A DNA stretch of 64,000 nucleotides from Sulfurihydrogenibium sp. YO3AOP1 (GTDB lineage: Bacteria > Aquificota > Aquificia > Aquificales > Hydrogenothermaceae): contig NC_010730.1 of NCBI RefSeq assembly GCF_000020325.1, positions 889,501 to 953,500 of the forward strand, in the 5' to 3' direction. A program made the position numbers and the translations under genes. The notes under the pieces were generated by a model, which saw only the letters and a program-made list of their open reading frames with translations, had not been told where the DNA came from and did not search any database. The stretch's first letter is position 1; every line of letters starts with the position of its first letter. Positions 1 through 11,160 of this stretch are shown here, piece after piece.

Positions 1-129
1 ATGTCTGAATATAAAATCTGTGATGCATGAAGAGTAGAAAGAAAGATTTTCTAAAAGTTTATACTGGCTTGGATTTAGACTAATTAAAAAATCTTTTTTA
101 AGTGTTTCAAATTTAAATAGGTTTGACAT
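1..129 (-). CDS. N-terminal part of an unknown protein cut by the window edge
   Basis: The minus strand is open from an ATG at 129 to the window edge, giving 43 residues that start MSNLFKFETLKKDF. A good ribosome binding site (AAAAAGGAGC, 137-146) stands 7 nt upstream, which supports a real start. The visible part is soluble and rich in charged and aromatic residues. I recognise no family. The rest of the gene lies outside the window. It is divergent from the TauE-like gene at 440. Confidence 0.55.
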   Translation of the reverse strand, partial: MSNLFKFETLKKDFLISLNPSQYKLLENLSFYSSCITDFIFRH

Positions 130-206
130 GGTGGTTGCTCCTTTTTATCTGTTTATCAAAATCTTAATACTATTATAAAAATTCTCTAATACTTTGGGTA
201 AAAATA

Positions 207-294
207 AGAGATTCTTCGCCGGCTGCAGAATGACAATATTTTAACATTAACTTCTCATCCTCTTCTGTAGGGGCGATTCATGAATCGCCCCTAC
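207..294. repeat. Dispersed repeat arm plus short perfect palindrome
   Basis: The 130-439 spacer has no gene. At 207-235 it carries one arm of the dispersed hairpin repeat (AGATTCTTCGCC...GAATGACA). At 267-294 it carries a perfect 28-bp palindrome, GTAGGGGCGATTCA followed directly by its reverse complement. Degenerate versions of the palindrome recur at 8303-8330 and about 39250-39277. Function unknown; the palindrome could form a cruciform or an RNA hairpin. Confidence 0.75.
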
Positions 295-439
295 TCTTTC
301 ACTTTTCCATTTTATTTTTCATACTGAGGATTTTATCCAAAGGATTTCCTTATATGTTCTAAGTTATTCATGATTGATATCCATCATTGGCATCTTTGTG
401 TTAAACTAATTTTAACATATCTTAAAAGCAGGTTTTTTA

Positions 440-1075
440 ATGATTTTAGAGTATTTAATGATAACCTTAGCAGGTTTTTTAGGTTCCTATCACTGTATTG
501 GAATGTGTGGTGCTATTCCTTCTATCATCTCTTATAAAAACTTCTGGATTGGAAACATTCTTTACAATATGGGAAGAATTTTTACTTACTCCTTTCTTGG
601 CTTTTTGGCTGGAATGCTTGGTATGTATTTTCATAAATTTGAGTTTCAGCTTATTCAAAAAGGTCTTTCTATCTTTGTTGGGGTTTTGATGATTCTTTTT
701 GGTCTTCAAATTACAGGCAATATTAAAGAAAAAGGCGTACCGTTTTTAGATGTTGTGTTTGAGGCAATCTCTGATTTGTTATCAAATTTTAGACAATCTC
801 CGTTTATTCTTGGAATGTTTAACGGCTTTTTGCCATGCCCATTAGTGTATGCATTTTTAATGAAGGCTGTTTTAGATAAAAATCCGTTGGATGGAATGCT
901 GACGATGTTATTTTTTGGAATTGGAACAGTTCCGGCTATGCTTTTTTCTTCAAAAATCATAAATATGATTTCTCCAACTTCAAGAAAAAGTTTAGTTAAA
1001 ATTGCCGGAATTATTGTTATTATTTTTGGCATACTTACAATTCTAAGAGGTTTTGGAATAGGTTATCATCATTAA
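440..1075 (+). CDS. TauE/SafE-like (DsbD_2 type) integral membrane protein
   Basis: This 211-residue protein has about six predicted membrane helices and two conserved-looking motifs. GMCG near residue 22 and FLPCPLVY near residue 130 put a cysteine in each half. This pattern is typical of the short sulfite exporter TauE/SafE or DsbD_2 family (UreH-like), linked in other bacteria to metal or thiol handling and to cytochrome oxidase maturation. The substrate cannot be told from sequence. It ends 10 nt before the beta-CASP nuclease gene and is probably co-transcribed. The start has only a weak AGG upstream, so it is not certain. Confidence 0.7.
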   Translation: MILEYLMITLAGFLGSYHCIGMCGAIPSIISYKNFWIGNILYNMGRIFTYSFLGFLAGMLGMYFHKFEFQLIQKGLSIFVGVLMILFGLQITGNIKEKGVPFLDVVFEAISDLLSNFRQSPFILGMFNGFLPCPLVYAFLMKAVLDKNPLDGMLTMLFFGIGTVPAMLFSSKIINMISPTSRKSLVKIAGIIVIIFGILTILRGFGIGYHH

Positions 1076-1085
1076 GGAGGAAAAA

Positions 1086-2480
1086 ATGATAGTAAAATCT
1101 TTTGGCGGTGTAGAAGGTGTTACTGGCTCTTGTCATCTTGTTAATGTTGGACATCTAAATTTTTTAATAGATTGTGGAATGTTTCAAGGTATAGATGAGG
1201 ATAAAAATTATGAACCATTTGGTTTTAATCCTGCAAAGATTGATTATCTAATCTTAACCCATGCACATATTGACCATATAGGAAGAGTACCCTTATTAGT
1301 AAAACAAGGATTTAAAGGCAAAATTATCTCAACCCGGGCAACTTATGCTTTAGCAAGAATTATGCTTCTTGATGCTGTTAAAGTAATGTCTGAAGAGTAT
1401 AAAGTTAACTATAAAAAAGCTTTAAGAAGAGGAAAGCCTGAAGAAGTAAAGCCGGTTTTATATGATGAAGACGATGTATTCCAAGCAATGGAACATTTCA
1501 AAATATTCTTAGAATATGATGAGTCATACAAACTGTCTAAGGATGTAACTATCACATTTAGAAATGCTGGACATATTCTTGGCTCTGCTTACGTTGAACT
1601 TTTGGTTAACGATGAAGGAAGAAGTAAAAAAGTAATCTTTTCTGGAGACTTAGGAACAAATAATAAATTGGTTATAAGAGAGATAAATTATCCCCAAGAT
1701 GCAGACTTTATCTTTATTGAATCAACTTATGGAGATAGAAAACATAGACCACTTCCCGAAACTATAAACGAGTTTAAAACAGCTATTATAGAAAGTTTCA
1801 AAGATGGTGGGAATGTAGTAATTCCAACATTTGCACTAGAAAGAGCCCAAGAGATTTTATTTATCTTACGAACGATGTATGATAATGGTGAACTTCCGCC
1901 TTGTAAAATCTTTTTAGATAGCCCACTTACAATAGCTGCAACAAAGCTATTTTTACAATTTCCAAACCAGTTAAATGGTGAAGTCTTAAAACTTTTAAAA
2001 CAAAATAAAAATCCTTTTGTTTTTCCATGGGTTTATTTTACAGAATCTGTTGAGGAATCAAGAAAGATAAATGAGATAGAATCTGGTGCAATCATATTGG
2101 CTGGAAGTGGAATGTGTACCGGCGGAAGAATTAAACATCATTTAAAACACAATCTTTGGAGAGAAAACTCTTCAGTGATTTTTGTTGGCTACCAAGCAGA
2201 AGGAACTCTTGGAAGACAGATAATAGATGGAGCTAAATATGTTAAGATTTATGGTGAAGAAATAGCAGTTAAAGCTAAAATTTATACTATAAATGGATTT
2301 TCTGCCCATGCTGACCAAGAAAATTTATTAGATTTTATCAAGCAAACAAAAGGTGTTGAGACTGTCTTTCTTATTCACGGTGAACCAAAAATTCAAGAAA
2401 TTTTCAAAGAAAAGATAAAAGAAACATTAAACCTGCCAACTCATATTGTAAAAAGACATGAAAATGTTTATATTGTTTAA
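1086..2480 (+). CDS. Beta-CASP metallo-beta-lactamase-fold ribonuclease
   Basis: This 464-residue protein has the metallo-beta-lactamase signature HAHIDHIGR near residue 60 and further metal ligands (GHILGSA, FSGDLG). The beta-CASP motifs follow, including ESTYGDR, GSGMCTGGRIKHHL and FSAHADQ. This is the layout of CPSF73-like bacterial RNases such as Thermus TTHA0252, zinc enzymes that cut single-stranded RNA. It is close to full family length. An AAGGAGG sequence lies 5-6 nt before the ATG. Whether it acts mainly as endo- or exonuclease cannot be told. Confidence 0.9.
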   Translation: MIVKSFGGVEGVTGSCHLVNVGHLNFLIDCGMFQGIDEDKNYEPFGFNPAKIDYLILTHAHIDHIGRVPLLVKQGFKGKIISTRATYALARIMLLDAVKVMSEEYKVNYKKALRRGKPEEVKPVLYDEDDVFQAMEHFKIFLEYDESYKLSKDVTITFRNAGHILGSAYVELLVNDEGRSKKVIFSGDLGTNNKLVIREINYPQDADFIFIESTYGDRKHRPLPETINEFKTAIIESFKDGGNVVIPTFALERAQEILFILRTMYDNGELPPCKIFLDSPLTIAATKLFLQFPNQLNGEVLKLLKQNKNPFVFPWVYFTESVEESRKINEIESGAIILAGSGMCTGGRIKHHLKHNLWRENSSVIFVGYQAEGTLGRQIIDGAKYVKIYGEEIAVKAKIYTINGFSAHADQENLLDFIKQTKGVETVFLIHGEPKIQEIFKEKIKETLNLPTHIVKRHENVYIV

Positions 2481-2502
2481 ACAAATTTTTTGGAGGTAAA
2501 GT

Positions 2503-3306
2503 ATGTTTGATTTAGAAAAGTTTTTAGAGAATGACAAGCTTGTAATTGGCGGAAAAGAGTTTAAATCAAGACTTATAGTAGGCTCTGGAAAGTACAAAGA
2601 TTTTCAGCAGACAAAGGAAGCAACGGAAGCATCCGGTGCAGAAATGATAACGGTAGCAGTTAGAAGAGTAAACATTACAGACCCAAACCAAGACAACCTT
2701 TTAAACTACATAGATACATCAAAAATAATGATTCTTCCAAACACTGCTGGATGTTATACAGCAGAGGAGGCTATTTTAACAGCTAAACTTGCAAGAGAAG
2801 CTCTGGGACATGGATTTGTAAAACTTGAAGTTATCGGAGACCAAAAAACTTTATATCCGGATATGATAGAAACACTTAAAGCGGCAGAAATCCTTGTTAA
2901 AGAAGGTTTTACAGTTTTACCATACATAACAGACGACCCTGTAATGGCCAAAAGATTTGAAGATATAGGATGTGCAGCGGTTATGCCACTAGCAGCTCCA
3001 ATAGGCTCAGGACTTGGACTTCAAAATCCTTATAACATTCTTTTTATCAAAGAAGCGGTTAAAATACCTGTAATCGTTGATGCTGGAATTGGAACTGCAT
3101 CAGATGCTGCAATAGTTATGGAGCTTGGAGTTGATGGAGTTTTAATGAATACAGCCATCGCTCAGGCTAAGGACCCTATCAAAATGGCTGTTGCAATGAA
3201 GCACGCAGTAATAGCAGGAAGACTTGCATATTTAGCAGGAAGAATTCCAAAGAAAATGTATGCTTCAGCATCTTCTCCAATGGAAGGTGTTATAGGAAGA
3301 AATTAA
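2503..3306 (+). CDS. thiG: Thiazole synthase
   Basis: ThiG makes the thiazole phosphate ring of thiamine from DXP, dehydroglycine and ThiS thiocarboxylate. The 267-residue protein is a TIM barrel of normal length. The Schiff-base lysine is expected in [10 protein letters not shown] (Lys107), and the phosphate-binding C-terminal motifs are visible ([19 protein letters not shown]). A clear GGAGG lies upstream of the ATG. It follows the beta-CASP gene by 22 nt. No other thi gene is in the window, and I saw no TPP riboswitch in the short upstream spacer. Confidence 0.96.
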
Positions 3307-3313
3307 AGTTTCC

Positions 3314-3340
3314 ATCCCGAGGCTGAAAAAGCCGAGGGAT
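3314..3340 (+). terminator. Hairpin after thiG, also a repeat arm
   Basis: ATCCCGAGGCT and AGCCGAGGGAT form an imperfect stem around a GAAAA loop, followed by CATATTTTA. It sits 8 nt after thiG and may end its transcript. The sequence also matches the left arm of the dispersed repeat family (compare 29204), so a repeat seems to have been adopted as a terminator. Confidence 0.5.
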
Positions 3341-3708
3341 CATATTTTATGTATCAAAAATAATACCTTGGGCGAGAAATTATCTCCATAGTTTATTTTT
3401 TCTAAAAAAGTTATAACCAATAGTATATGCATATAGATAAGCGATAAAAGTTTTAACTTTTCTCCATCTACTTGTAAGATTAAAATTATTGTAATTCCTC
3501 TATTTATTCCACCTAAACATTTACATAAGCTATCATCAATATTATCCTTAAAATTATTCCTAAATTCATGCTCTTTTAGATAGTAGATAAAATTATCCTT
3601 ACTTACACCATGAAATTTTAGCAACCTCTCCTTTACATAACCCCAAAATCCTTCAATAACATTTATATACACTTTACCATTTATAAGCTCTTGTGTCCTA
3701 ATATCCAT
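3340..3708 (-). pseudogene. IS1595-family transposase C-terminal remnant
   Basis: The first 50 codons read like the end of an IS1595 (ISXO2-like) DDE transposase: VIEGFWGYVKERLLKFHG and YLKEHEFRNN contain the final catalytic-region signature. The remainder loses similarity and is unlikely to be functional. It has no start signal of its own and is joined directly to a TnpB fragment on the same strand. This is a dead remnant, not a gene. Confidence 0.7.
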
Positions 3709-4497
3709 TCTTCATATTCTTTTCTGTTTTTGTCGTAAAATAGAAAATCATGTAGATTTATTTTTAGGTAGCTTATCAGGTTTCCATCATTTAATACTTC
3801 TGCAATTGCTAAATGAAGCCGACTCACATTTGTGTCTATTCCTATTGCTCCGTTTGATTTTGTGATTGTTATATTTGGTGTTGGCAGTTCAAAGGATACA
3901 TAGCCGTAAATCTGATTATCTATTATTTTTATCTCAACTGTATAAGGAAAGTATTCTTCATACTGCCAAGCATTAACAAGCATAGAGATAAAATCTATCC
4001 ATTTATCTTTTTGTTATTAACTTGTCTTTTTACTTTTAAGTATATCCATTTATAAGGTTTAACGTTAACTCTTAGATATAATTATCCATTTATATCTACG
4101 AATCTTAAAAGTAGATTGCCTTTTTCTATATTATTTCCCGTTCCAATGCTAACAAGATTAAACTGTCTGTTTTCTCTCCATTGATTTTTTAGTGTTTCTT
4201 TTTGTTTACCTTGCAAGTGATTTTTACATAGTTTTTCAAAGATATCTTTACCACCAAAGATGGCATCATATTCTTGGCTGATTAAGATGCTTTAATAATT
4301 GCATGCGTTATATATCTTGATGGTAGGTTTGGAGATGTCTTTCTGATTAAATGGTAGATATCTTTATTTGAATAGTTTTCTTTTAGTCTGTTATATGCAG
4401 ATCTGACAGCAGACGATTGAAGTCTCATTAAGTCCTTTAGAGCTTCTAAATCTTCTTTCTTTTCTGTTATAAGTTTAAATTTAAGTGTGGTGTACAT
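3700..4497 (-). pseudogene. Degraded TnpB-like protein (IS200/IS605 group)
   Basis: The N-terminal piece (4282-4497) starts MYTTLKFKLITEKKE and is followed, across frameshifts, by IFGGKDIFEKLCKNHL, then LRFVDING, and then by a piece holding GAIGIDTNVSRLHLAIAEV, the RuvC-I region of TnpB nucleases. The order matches TnpB from N terminus to the RuvC-I block. RuvC-II, the zinc finger and RuvC-III are missing, and the sequence jumps into an IS1595 tail near 3705. No TnpA and no intact ends were seen. It is inactive. Confidence 0.75.
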
Positions 4498-4581
4498 GAT
4501 ATGATATTATAGCAAAAAATTTTTAGAATAGTCTCTGCACTATGATAGAATATACAGCAAAAATCACATAGAAGGAAGTCT

Positions 4582-5214
4582 ATGGAAAAAGAAAAACTAC
4601 CAATAGAAAAAGATGTAGATTTAGAATTTGAGTACAAAGTTTATAGAATCTATGATTTTCTAAAAAAACATTTTAAATTTGTTTTAGCATTTCTCCTACT
4701 ATTAATTATAATAAGTGGTGGTTTATATTACAAAAATCAGGTAGACAAACAAAACAGAGAAAAAGCATCTTTATATCTATCAAAAATTACAGACTTATTG
4801 TCTGAAAACAAATTAGAAGATGCAAGGAAAGAGCTTGAAAACTTTAAAAAACAGTATGGAAATACAGAGTTTTATAAAGTAGCTCTTGCTTACGAAATAT
4901 TGATAAACAAAGAAGAAAATAAAGAAAATAAAGAACCTGCAGAAAAGTTAAAGAATGAACTTAAAACCGATCTATCATCAGGTGTTAATGAATATCTTGC
5001 ATACCTAAAAAATAAAGAAGGTAATTCTAAAGAAGCAAAAGAAATATTAAAATCCATAGATTCAAAAAAGTATAACTACATATCAGCACAAACTCTTTAC
5101 GCTTTAATTTTAAAGAAAGAAGGTAATTTCCAAGAAGCTCAAAAAATCTTTGAAACTATAAAAAATAATCAAAATTATAGATACTTTTCTTTATTAGCAA
5201 AAGAAAATTTATAG
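4582..5214 (+). CDS. Membrane-anchored TPR protein, YfgM-like
   Basis: The 210-residue protein has an acidic cytoplasmic N terminus, one membrane segment at about residues 33-50 (FVLAFLLLLIIISGGLYY), and a helical tail with TPR-like repeats (ARKELENFKKQYG, AQKIFETIKN). This layout matches the TPR_21/YfgM group, accessory factors of the Sec translocon that assist envelope protein folding. The family link is by layout and composition. AAGGAAG precedes the ATG. It is the first gene of a tight run leading to purC and galU. Confidence 0.6.
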   Translation: MEKEKLPIEKDVDLEFEYKVYRIYDFLKKHFKFVLAFLLLLIIISGGLYYKNQVDKQNREKASLYLSKITDLLSENKLEDARKELENFKKQYGNTEFYKVALAYEILINKEENKENKEPAEKLKNELKTDLSSGVNEYLAYLKNKEGNSKEAKEILKSIDSKKYNYISAQTLYALILKKEGNFQEAQKIFETIKNNQNYRYFSLLAKENL

Positions 5215-5223
5215 GAGTTTGTC

Positions 5224-5922
5224 ATGGAAAAATTATATGAAGGAAAAGCAAAGATAGTATATCAATCTGAAAGTCCAAATCATGTTATCATCTACTTTAA
5301 AGATGAAGCAACAGCTTTTAACGCTCAAAAGAAAGATGTAATTGAAGGAAAAGGGATTTTAAATAATAAAATATCATCAATCTTTTTTACGCTTTTAAAT
5401 CAAGCAGGAGTTAAGACGCATTTTATAAAACAGATTTCAGACAGAGAAATGCTTGCATACAAAACAAAAATCATTCCGATAGAAGTGGTAGTCAGAAACT
5501 TAGCAACGGGAAGCATTGTTAAAAGGCTTGGAATTCCGGAAAAGACAGAATTTAATCCACCGTTGATAGAGTTTTACTATAAAAACGATGCACTTGGAGA
5601 CCCAATCATATGCTATGAACATGTTTTAGTTATGAAACTTGCAACAGAAGAAGACGTTAAAACTATCAAAGAAATGGCATTAAAAGTTAATCAAATATTA
5701 AGAGATTTTCTTATAAAGCATGACATTATTCTGGTTGATTTTAAGTTAGAGTTTGGAAAGTTATATGATGGAACAATCGTTGTAGCAGATGAGATATCTC
5801 CGGATACATGCAGATTTTGGGATGCAAAAACCGGTGAAAGAATGGACAAAGATAGATTTAGACTTAATTTAGGAGATTTGGCTAAATTTTATCAAGAAGT
5901 TCTAGAAAGGATAGAAAAATGA
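5224..5922 (+). CDS. purC: SAICAR synthetase
   Basis: PurC joins aspartate to CAIR with ATP in purine synthesis. The 232-residue protein is typical of the short bacterial form, with LYEGKAKIVYQ at the N terminus, VVVRNLATGS, LVDFKLEFG and ADEISPDTCRFWD. The start follows TAGGAG by 6 nt. The stop overlaps the galU start (ATGA), so the two genes are translationally coupled. Confidence 0.97.
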   Translation: MEKLYEGKAKIVYQSESPNHVIIYFKDEATAFNAQKKDVIEGKGILNNKISSIFFTLLNQAGVKTHFIKQISDREMLAYKTKIIPIEVVVRNLATGSIVKRLGIPEKTEFNPPLIEFYYKNDALGDPIICYEHVLVMKLATEEDVKTIKEMALKVNQILRDFLIKHDIILVDFKLEFGKLYDGTIVVADEISPDTCRFWDAKTGERMDKDRFRLNLGDLAKFYQEVLERIEK

Positions 5923-6818
5923 AAAAAGTCAGAAAAGCTGTAATACCAGTTGCAGGCTTTGGAACAAGATTTTTACCAGCTACAAAATCCACACCAAAAG
6001 AAATGATGCCATTAATAGACAAGCCAATTATTCATTACATTGTAGAAGAAGCTGTAAACTCTGGAATAGAAACTATAATTTTTGTTACAGGAAGACATAA
6101 AAGAGCAATAGAAGATTACTTTGATTACTATCCAGAGTTAGAACAGGTTTTAAATAAAAGTGGAAAAGAAAAAGAAATTGAAATGCTTAGACAAATAAGT
6201 AATATGGCAGAATTTGTATTTATCAGACAAAAACAGCAGCTTGGACTGGGGCATGCAGTATTAACTGCAGCAAATTTAGTCGGCAATGAACCATTTGCGG
6301 TTTTACTTGGAGATGAGATTATTAAAAACGATGAAAAGCCAGGAATAAAACAGCTTATAGATATTTACTATCAGTTTGGAAAATCAGTAATAGGCACGAT
6401 GGAAGTACCAAAAGAAGATGTTAGTAAGTATGGGATAGTAGCGGGAAAAGAAGTCATAAATGGAATAAAGATTATTGAATCATTGATTGAAAAACCATCG
6501 GTAGAAGAAGCACCATCAACTACCGCAATAATAGGAAGATATGTCCTAACACCGAACGTATTTGATGCATTAAGAGAAACACCAATAGGAAGAGGTGGAG
6601 AAATTCAATTAACAGATGGATTATCAAAGCTTAGAGAGAAAGAAGTAATTTATGCAAAAGATATAGAAGGAATTAGGCACGACACAGGCAATAAGCTTGG
6701 ATATATAGAAGCAATCATAGATTTTGCACTTGATAGACAAGATTTGAAAGATGAAGTCTTTAAAATGATAAAAGAAAAATATAAGGAGATGGAAAAGGAT
6801 TCAGTTGAACAAAATTAA
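5919..6818 (+). CDS. galU: UTP-glucose-1-phosphate uridylyltransferase
   Basis: GalU makes UDP-glucose for envelope and storage polysaccharides. The 299 residues show the nucleotidyltransferase signature AGFGTRFLPATKSTPKEM, then LGLGHAV, LLGDEI and the C-terminal EKP and GGEIQLTD motifs. It overlaps purC by 4 nt upstream and rsmA by 14 nt downstream. Length and motifs are normal. Confidence 0.95.
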   Translation: MKKVRKAVIPVAGFGTRFLPATKSTPKEMMPLIDKPIIHYIVEEAVNSGIETIIFVTGRHKRAIEDYFDYYPELEQVLNKSGKEKEIEMLRQISNMAEFVFIRQKQQLGLGHAVLTAANLVGNEPFAVLLGDEIIKNDEKPGIKQLIDIYYQFGKSVIGTMEVPKEDVSKYGIVAGKEVINGIKIIESLIEKPSVEEAPSTTAIIGRYVLTPNVFDALRETPIGRGGEIQLTDGLSKLREKEVIYAKDIEGIRHDTGNKLGYIEAIIDFALDRQDLKDEVFKMIKEKYKEMEKDSVEQN

Positions 6819-7581
6819 ACCAAAAAAACGTTTAGGACAGCATTTTTTAATTTCAAAAAATGTTATAGAAAAAATTGTAGATGAGATAAATATTTCTAAG
6901 GAAGACATTATCGTTGAGATAGGACCAGGCACAGGTGCTTTAACTGAAGAAATTTTATTAAGAAATCCAAAGATTTTGTACGCCATAGAAATTGACACGT
7001 CAGTTCATCCGGTTTTAGAAGAAAAGTTTAGTATATATTCAAATTTTAAGCTTATAAAATCGGATTTTTTTGATGTGAATCTTTATGAATTGATTTCTGA
7101 TGAAGAAAAAATAAAGCTTGTAGGAAATCTGCCATATAATGTTGCATCTTTAATGATTATTGACTGCGCGTTTAAGCTTGATATTTTAGAATTTTGTGTT
7201 TTTATGATTCAAAAAGAAGTGGCAGAAAAGTTGATAGCAAAACCAAAGACAAAAGATTATACATTTTTATCTGTATTTATTCAGACATTTTTTGATATAA
7301 AATATGTAATGAGTGTCCCGGCAAGGTTTTTTAACCCGCCGCCAAAAGTAACATCTGCAGTAGTAAAACTCACACCTAAACAAAACATAGCAATTAATAA
7401 TGTAAAAAAATATAAAAATTTTATATCTCATCTGTTCCAAAATAGAAGAAAGATGATAAAGTCTAAAATTGAAGAAGAAATGTTGAATAAAGCAGGAATT
7501 AGCCCAAATTTAAGAGCAGAAGAGCTATCGGTGGAAGATTTTATAAGAATCTTTGGGGTAGTAGAAAATGATGATAGGTAG
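6805..7581 (+). CDS. rsmA: 16S rRNA dimethyladenosine transferase
   Basis: RsmA/KsgA dimethylates A1518 and A1519 of 16S rRNA during late 30S assembly. The protein (258 residues) has LGQHFL, the SAM motif EIGPGTGALT and the catalytic NLPYNVAS. The start is TTG at 6805, with AAGGAGATGG upstream inside galU; no better ATG exists before the conserved N terminus. It overlaps galU by 14 nt and the next gene by 14 nt, so the run is likely one transcript. Confidence 0.95.
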   Translation: MNKIKPKKRLGQHFLISKNVIEKIVDEINISKEDIIVEIGPGTGALTEEILLRNPKILYAIEIDTSVHPVLEEKFSIYSNFKLIKSDFFDVNLYELISDEEKIKLVGNLPYNVASLMIIDCAFKLDILEFCVFMIQKEVAEKLIAKPKTKDYTFLSVFIQTFFDIKYVMSVPARFFNPPPKVTSAVVKLTPKQNIAINNVKKYKNFISHLFQNRRKMIKSKIEEEMLNKAGISPNLRAEELSVEDFIRIFGVVENDDR

Positions 7582-7849
7582 TTTAGTTTTAGAAATTCAT
7601 ATACCTGACTCATCAAATCTCAAAGAAAAAAGAATGGTTGTAAGGTCTATAAAAGAAAAGCTAAGAAGTAAATTTAATGTTGCTGTTTCTGAAGTAGATA
7701 AACAAGATTTATGGCAATCTGCAGTGATTGCTGTTGTAACTGTAGCACCTGATAAACTTCAGTTAGAAAAGGTTTTAGGTTCTATCGTTGGTTTTATAGA
7801 TGCAAACTTCCCACATTTGCATATAAATATACATAAAGAAATAATTTAA
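7568..7849 (+). CDS. DUF503 family protein (YlxP-like)
   Basis: A 93-residue protein with the DUF503 pattern: an N-terminal strand (LVLEIHIPDSSNLKEKR), SIKEKLRSKFNVAVSE and a hydrophobic C-terminal strand. Family members (YlxP in Firmicutes) sit beside rbfA and infB, and a role in ribosome maturation or translation is suspected. Here it lies between rsmA (14-nt overlap) and rbfA (15 nt downstream), which fits that idea. Confidence 0.88.
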   Translation: MMIGSLVLEIHIPDSSNLKEKRMVVRSIKEKLRSKFNVAVSEVDKQDLWQSAVIAVVTVAPDKLQLEKVLGSIVGFIDANFPHLHINIHKEII

Positions 7850-7864
7850 AAAGGTGAGTTTAAA

Positions 7865-8173
7865 ATGAGAGAAAAGTCACACAGAATGGAAAAAGTAAAT
7901 TCTATGTTAAAAAAAGAGCTATCTGAAATTATATCTGAAGAGATAGCATTGCCAAAGGATAATTTTATAACAGTGAATTTTGTAGACACTACAGCAGACT
8001 TAAGCGAAGCTCAAGTTTTTATTTCTGCTTTAAAAGATGAGGAAGAAATTTTAGAAGTTTTAAATAAACAAAGTGGACACATAAGATACGTTCTTGGTAA
8101 AAGAATTAGAATCAAGAAAACACCGAAGCTATTGTTTAAAAAAGATATTTTTGAATTAAATATATCTTTGTAA
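7865..8173 (+). CDS. rbfA: 30S ribosome-binding factor A
   Basis: RbfA binds free 30S subunits and helps mature the 16S 5' end. The 102-residue protein shows the KH-like family pattern: REKSHRMEKVNSMLKKELSEII at the start, VNFVDTTADLSEAQVFISAL, and RIRIKKTPKLLFKKD at the end. Length is slightly short but usual for thermophiles. It is preceded by AAAGGTG and follows the DUF503 gene. Confidence 0.93.
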   Translation: MREKSHRMEKVNSMLKKELSEIISEEIALPKDNFITVNFVDTTADLSEAQVFISALKDEEEILEVLNKQSGHIRYVLGKRIRIKKTPKLLFKKDIFELNISL

Positions 8174-8244
8174 ATGTATAATAGATTTCAAAAACAATTA
8201 TCGAGATTTCTTCTTTCGGCTTTGGAATGATACATTATTACTTT

Positions 8245-8371
8245 TGTCATTTTGAGGCCGTAAAGCCGAAGGATCTCCTATATTAAAGAAGGCAATAAAA
8301 GGAGTAGAGGCAATTCATGAATTGCCCGACAGTAAATAAGTAAAGTTTCTTCGCACGGCTATAGAATGATA
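8245..8371. repeat. Dispersed hairpin repeat arms flanking a short palindrome
   Basis: Between rbfA and rpmB, a left arm (TGTCATTTTGAGG...CCGAAGGATCTCC, 8245-8280), a degenerate copy of the palindrome seen at 267 (8303-8330), and a right arm (TTCTTCGCACGG...GAATGATA, 8344-8371) follow each other. This order (arm, palindrome, arm) shows that the two repeat families associate. No gene is visible here. Confidence 0.75.
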
Positions 8372-8416
8372 CTGTTTAGGAGCTTTTACCGGAAAGCAAT
8401 AAATTAAAGAGTCTAC

Positions 8417-8443
8417 TTTCCCACACCGGATATGACTTATACA
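8417..8443. mobile_element. Solo end of an IS481-like element
   Basis: This stretch, TTTCCCACACCGG...TATACA, matches the right end of the IS481-like element (60512-60537) at 23 of 26 positions plus one gap. It ends in the same terminal TATACA. No transposase sequence adjoins it, so it looks like a scar or solo end left by a lost copy. It lies about 25 bp upstream of the rpmB -10 box. Confidence 0.6.
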
Positions 8444-8467
8444 CGACGTTATACAATATCAATATTA

Positions 8468-8476
8468 TGATATAAT
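8468..8476 (+). promoter_or_regulatory. Extended -10 promoter of rpmB
   Basis: TG at 8468-8469, one base, then a perfect TATAAT at 8471-8476 form an extended -10 element. The -35 region (GTTATA around 8448) is poor, as is common for extended -10 promoters. It lies 33 nt before the rpmB ATG. Inferred from sequence only. Confidence 0.55.
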
Positions 8477-8509
8477 ATTCTTTCTAATTTTTGTAAGGAG
8501 GATTATAAG

Positions 8510-8701
8510 ATGGCTGTTTGTCAAATATGTGGTAAAAAAACTGTTTTTGGAAATACTGTAGCACACTCAGCTACAACAGAAAGAAGAACTTGGAAGCCTA
8601 ACCTTAGAAGAGTTAGAGTAGTTCTTGAAGATGGTTCTACAAAAAGAATTTATGTATGTGCTAAGTGTTTAAAAGCTGGAAAAGTTAAAAAAGCAGTATG
8701 A
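8510..8701 (+). CDS. rpmB: 50S ribosomal protein L28
   Basis: The 63-residue protein has the L28 pattern: AVCQICGKKTVFGN, SATTERRTWKPNLRRVRV, and a C-terminal CAKCLKAGKVKK. The two CxxC pairs suggest a zinc-binding version, as in many thermophiles. AAGGAGG lies 7 nt before the ATG. It appears to be monocistronic, with its own promoter and a hairpin right after the gene. Confidence 0.97.
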   Translation: MAVCQICGKKTVFGNTVAHSATTERRTWKPNLRRVRVVLEDGSTKRIYVCAKCLKAGKVKKAV

Positions 8702-8710
8702 TTTCACATT

Positions 8711-8763
8711 TGGGATTGGGAGAAATTTCTTTACAGTTAAACTCCTAATCCCTTGTCTGTTGT
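8711..8763 (+). terminator. Hairpin after rpmB
   Basis: GGGATTGGGAG (about 8712-8722) pairs with CTCCTAATCCC (about 8742-8752) around a 19-nt loop, followed by TTGTCTGTTGTT. The T tract is weak, so termination may be partial and the SemiSWEET-obgE genes may be read through from rpmB. Confidence 0.55.
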
Positions 8764-8770
8764 TATCGTA

Positions 8771-10956
<2,186 letters not shown>

Positions 10957-11160
10957 ATTTAAAAGTGATTGGTAAAATGGCTATTTTTATGTCTAAACTC
11001 TTATAAAACTTTTTTCTTATGATTTAAAATATTCAACATACCATTTGATGAAAATTTTTATACTTGACATTCTCCATAGAACATTCTGAAGCTACAGCGA
11101 ATAATCTTATACTTTTTTGGAATTTCTCATCAAACACGTACTCACTTTATCATATAGCTT

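Noticed and set aside
2481-2502. TPP riboswitch before thiG
   Set aside because: The spacer is only 22 nt and thiG follows within an operon; no thi-box pattern is seen.
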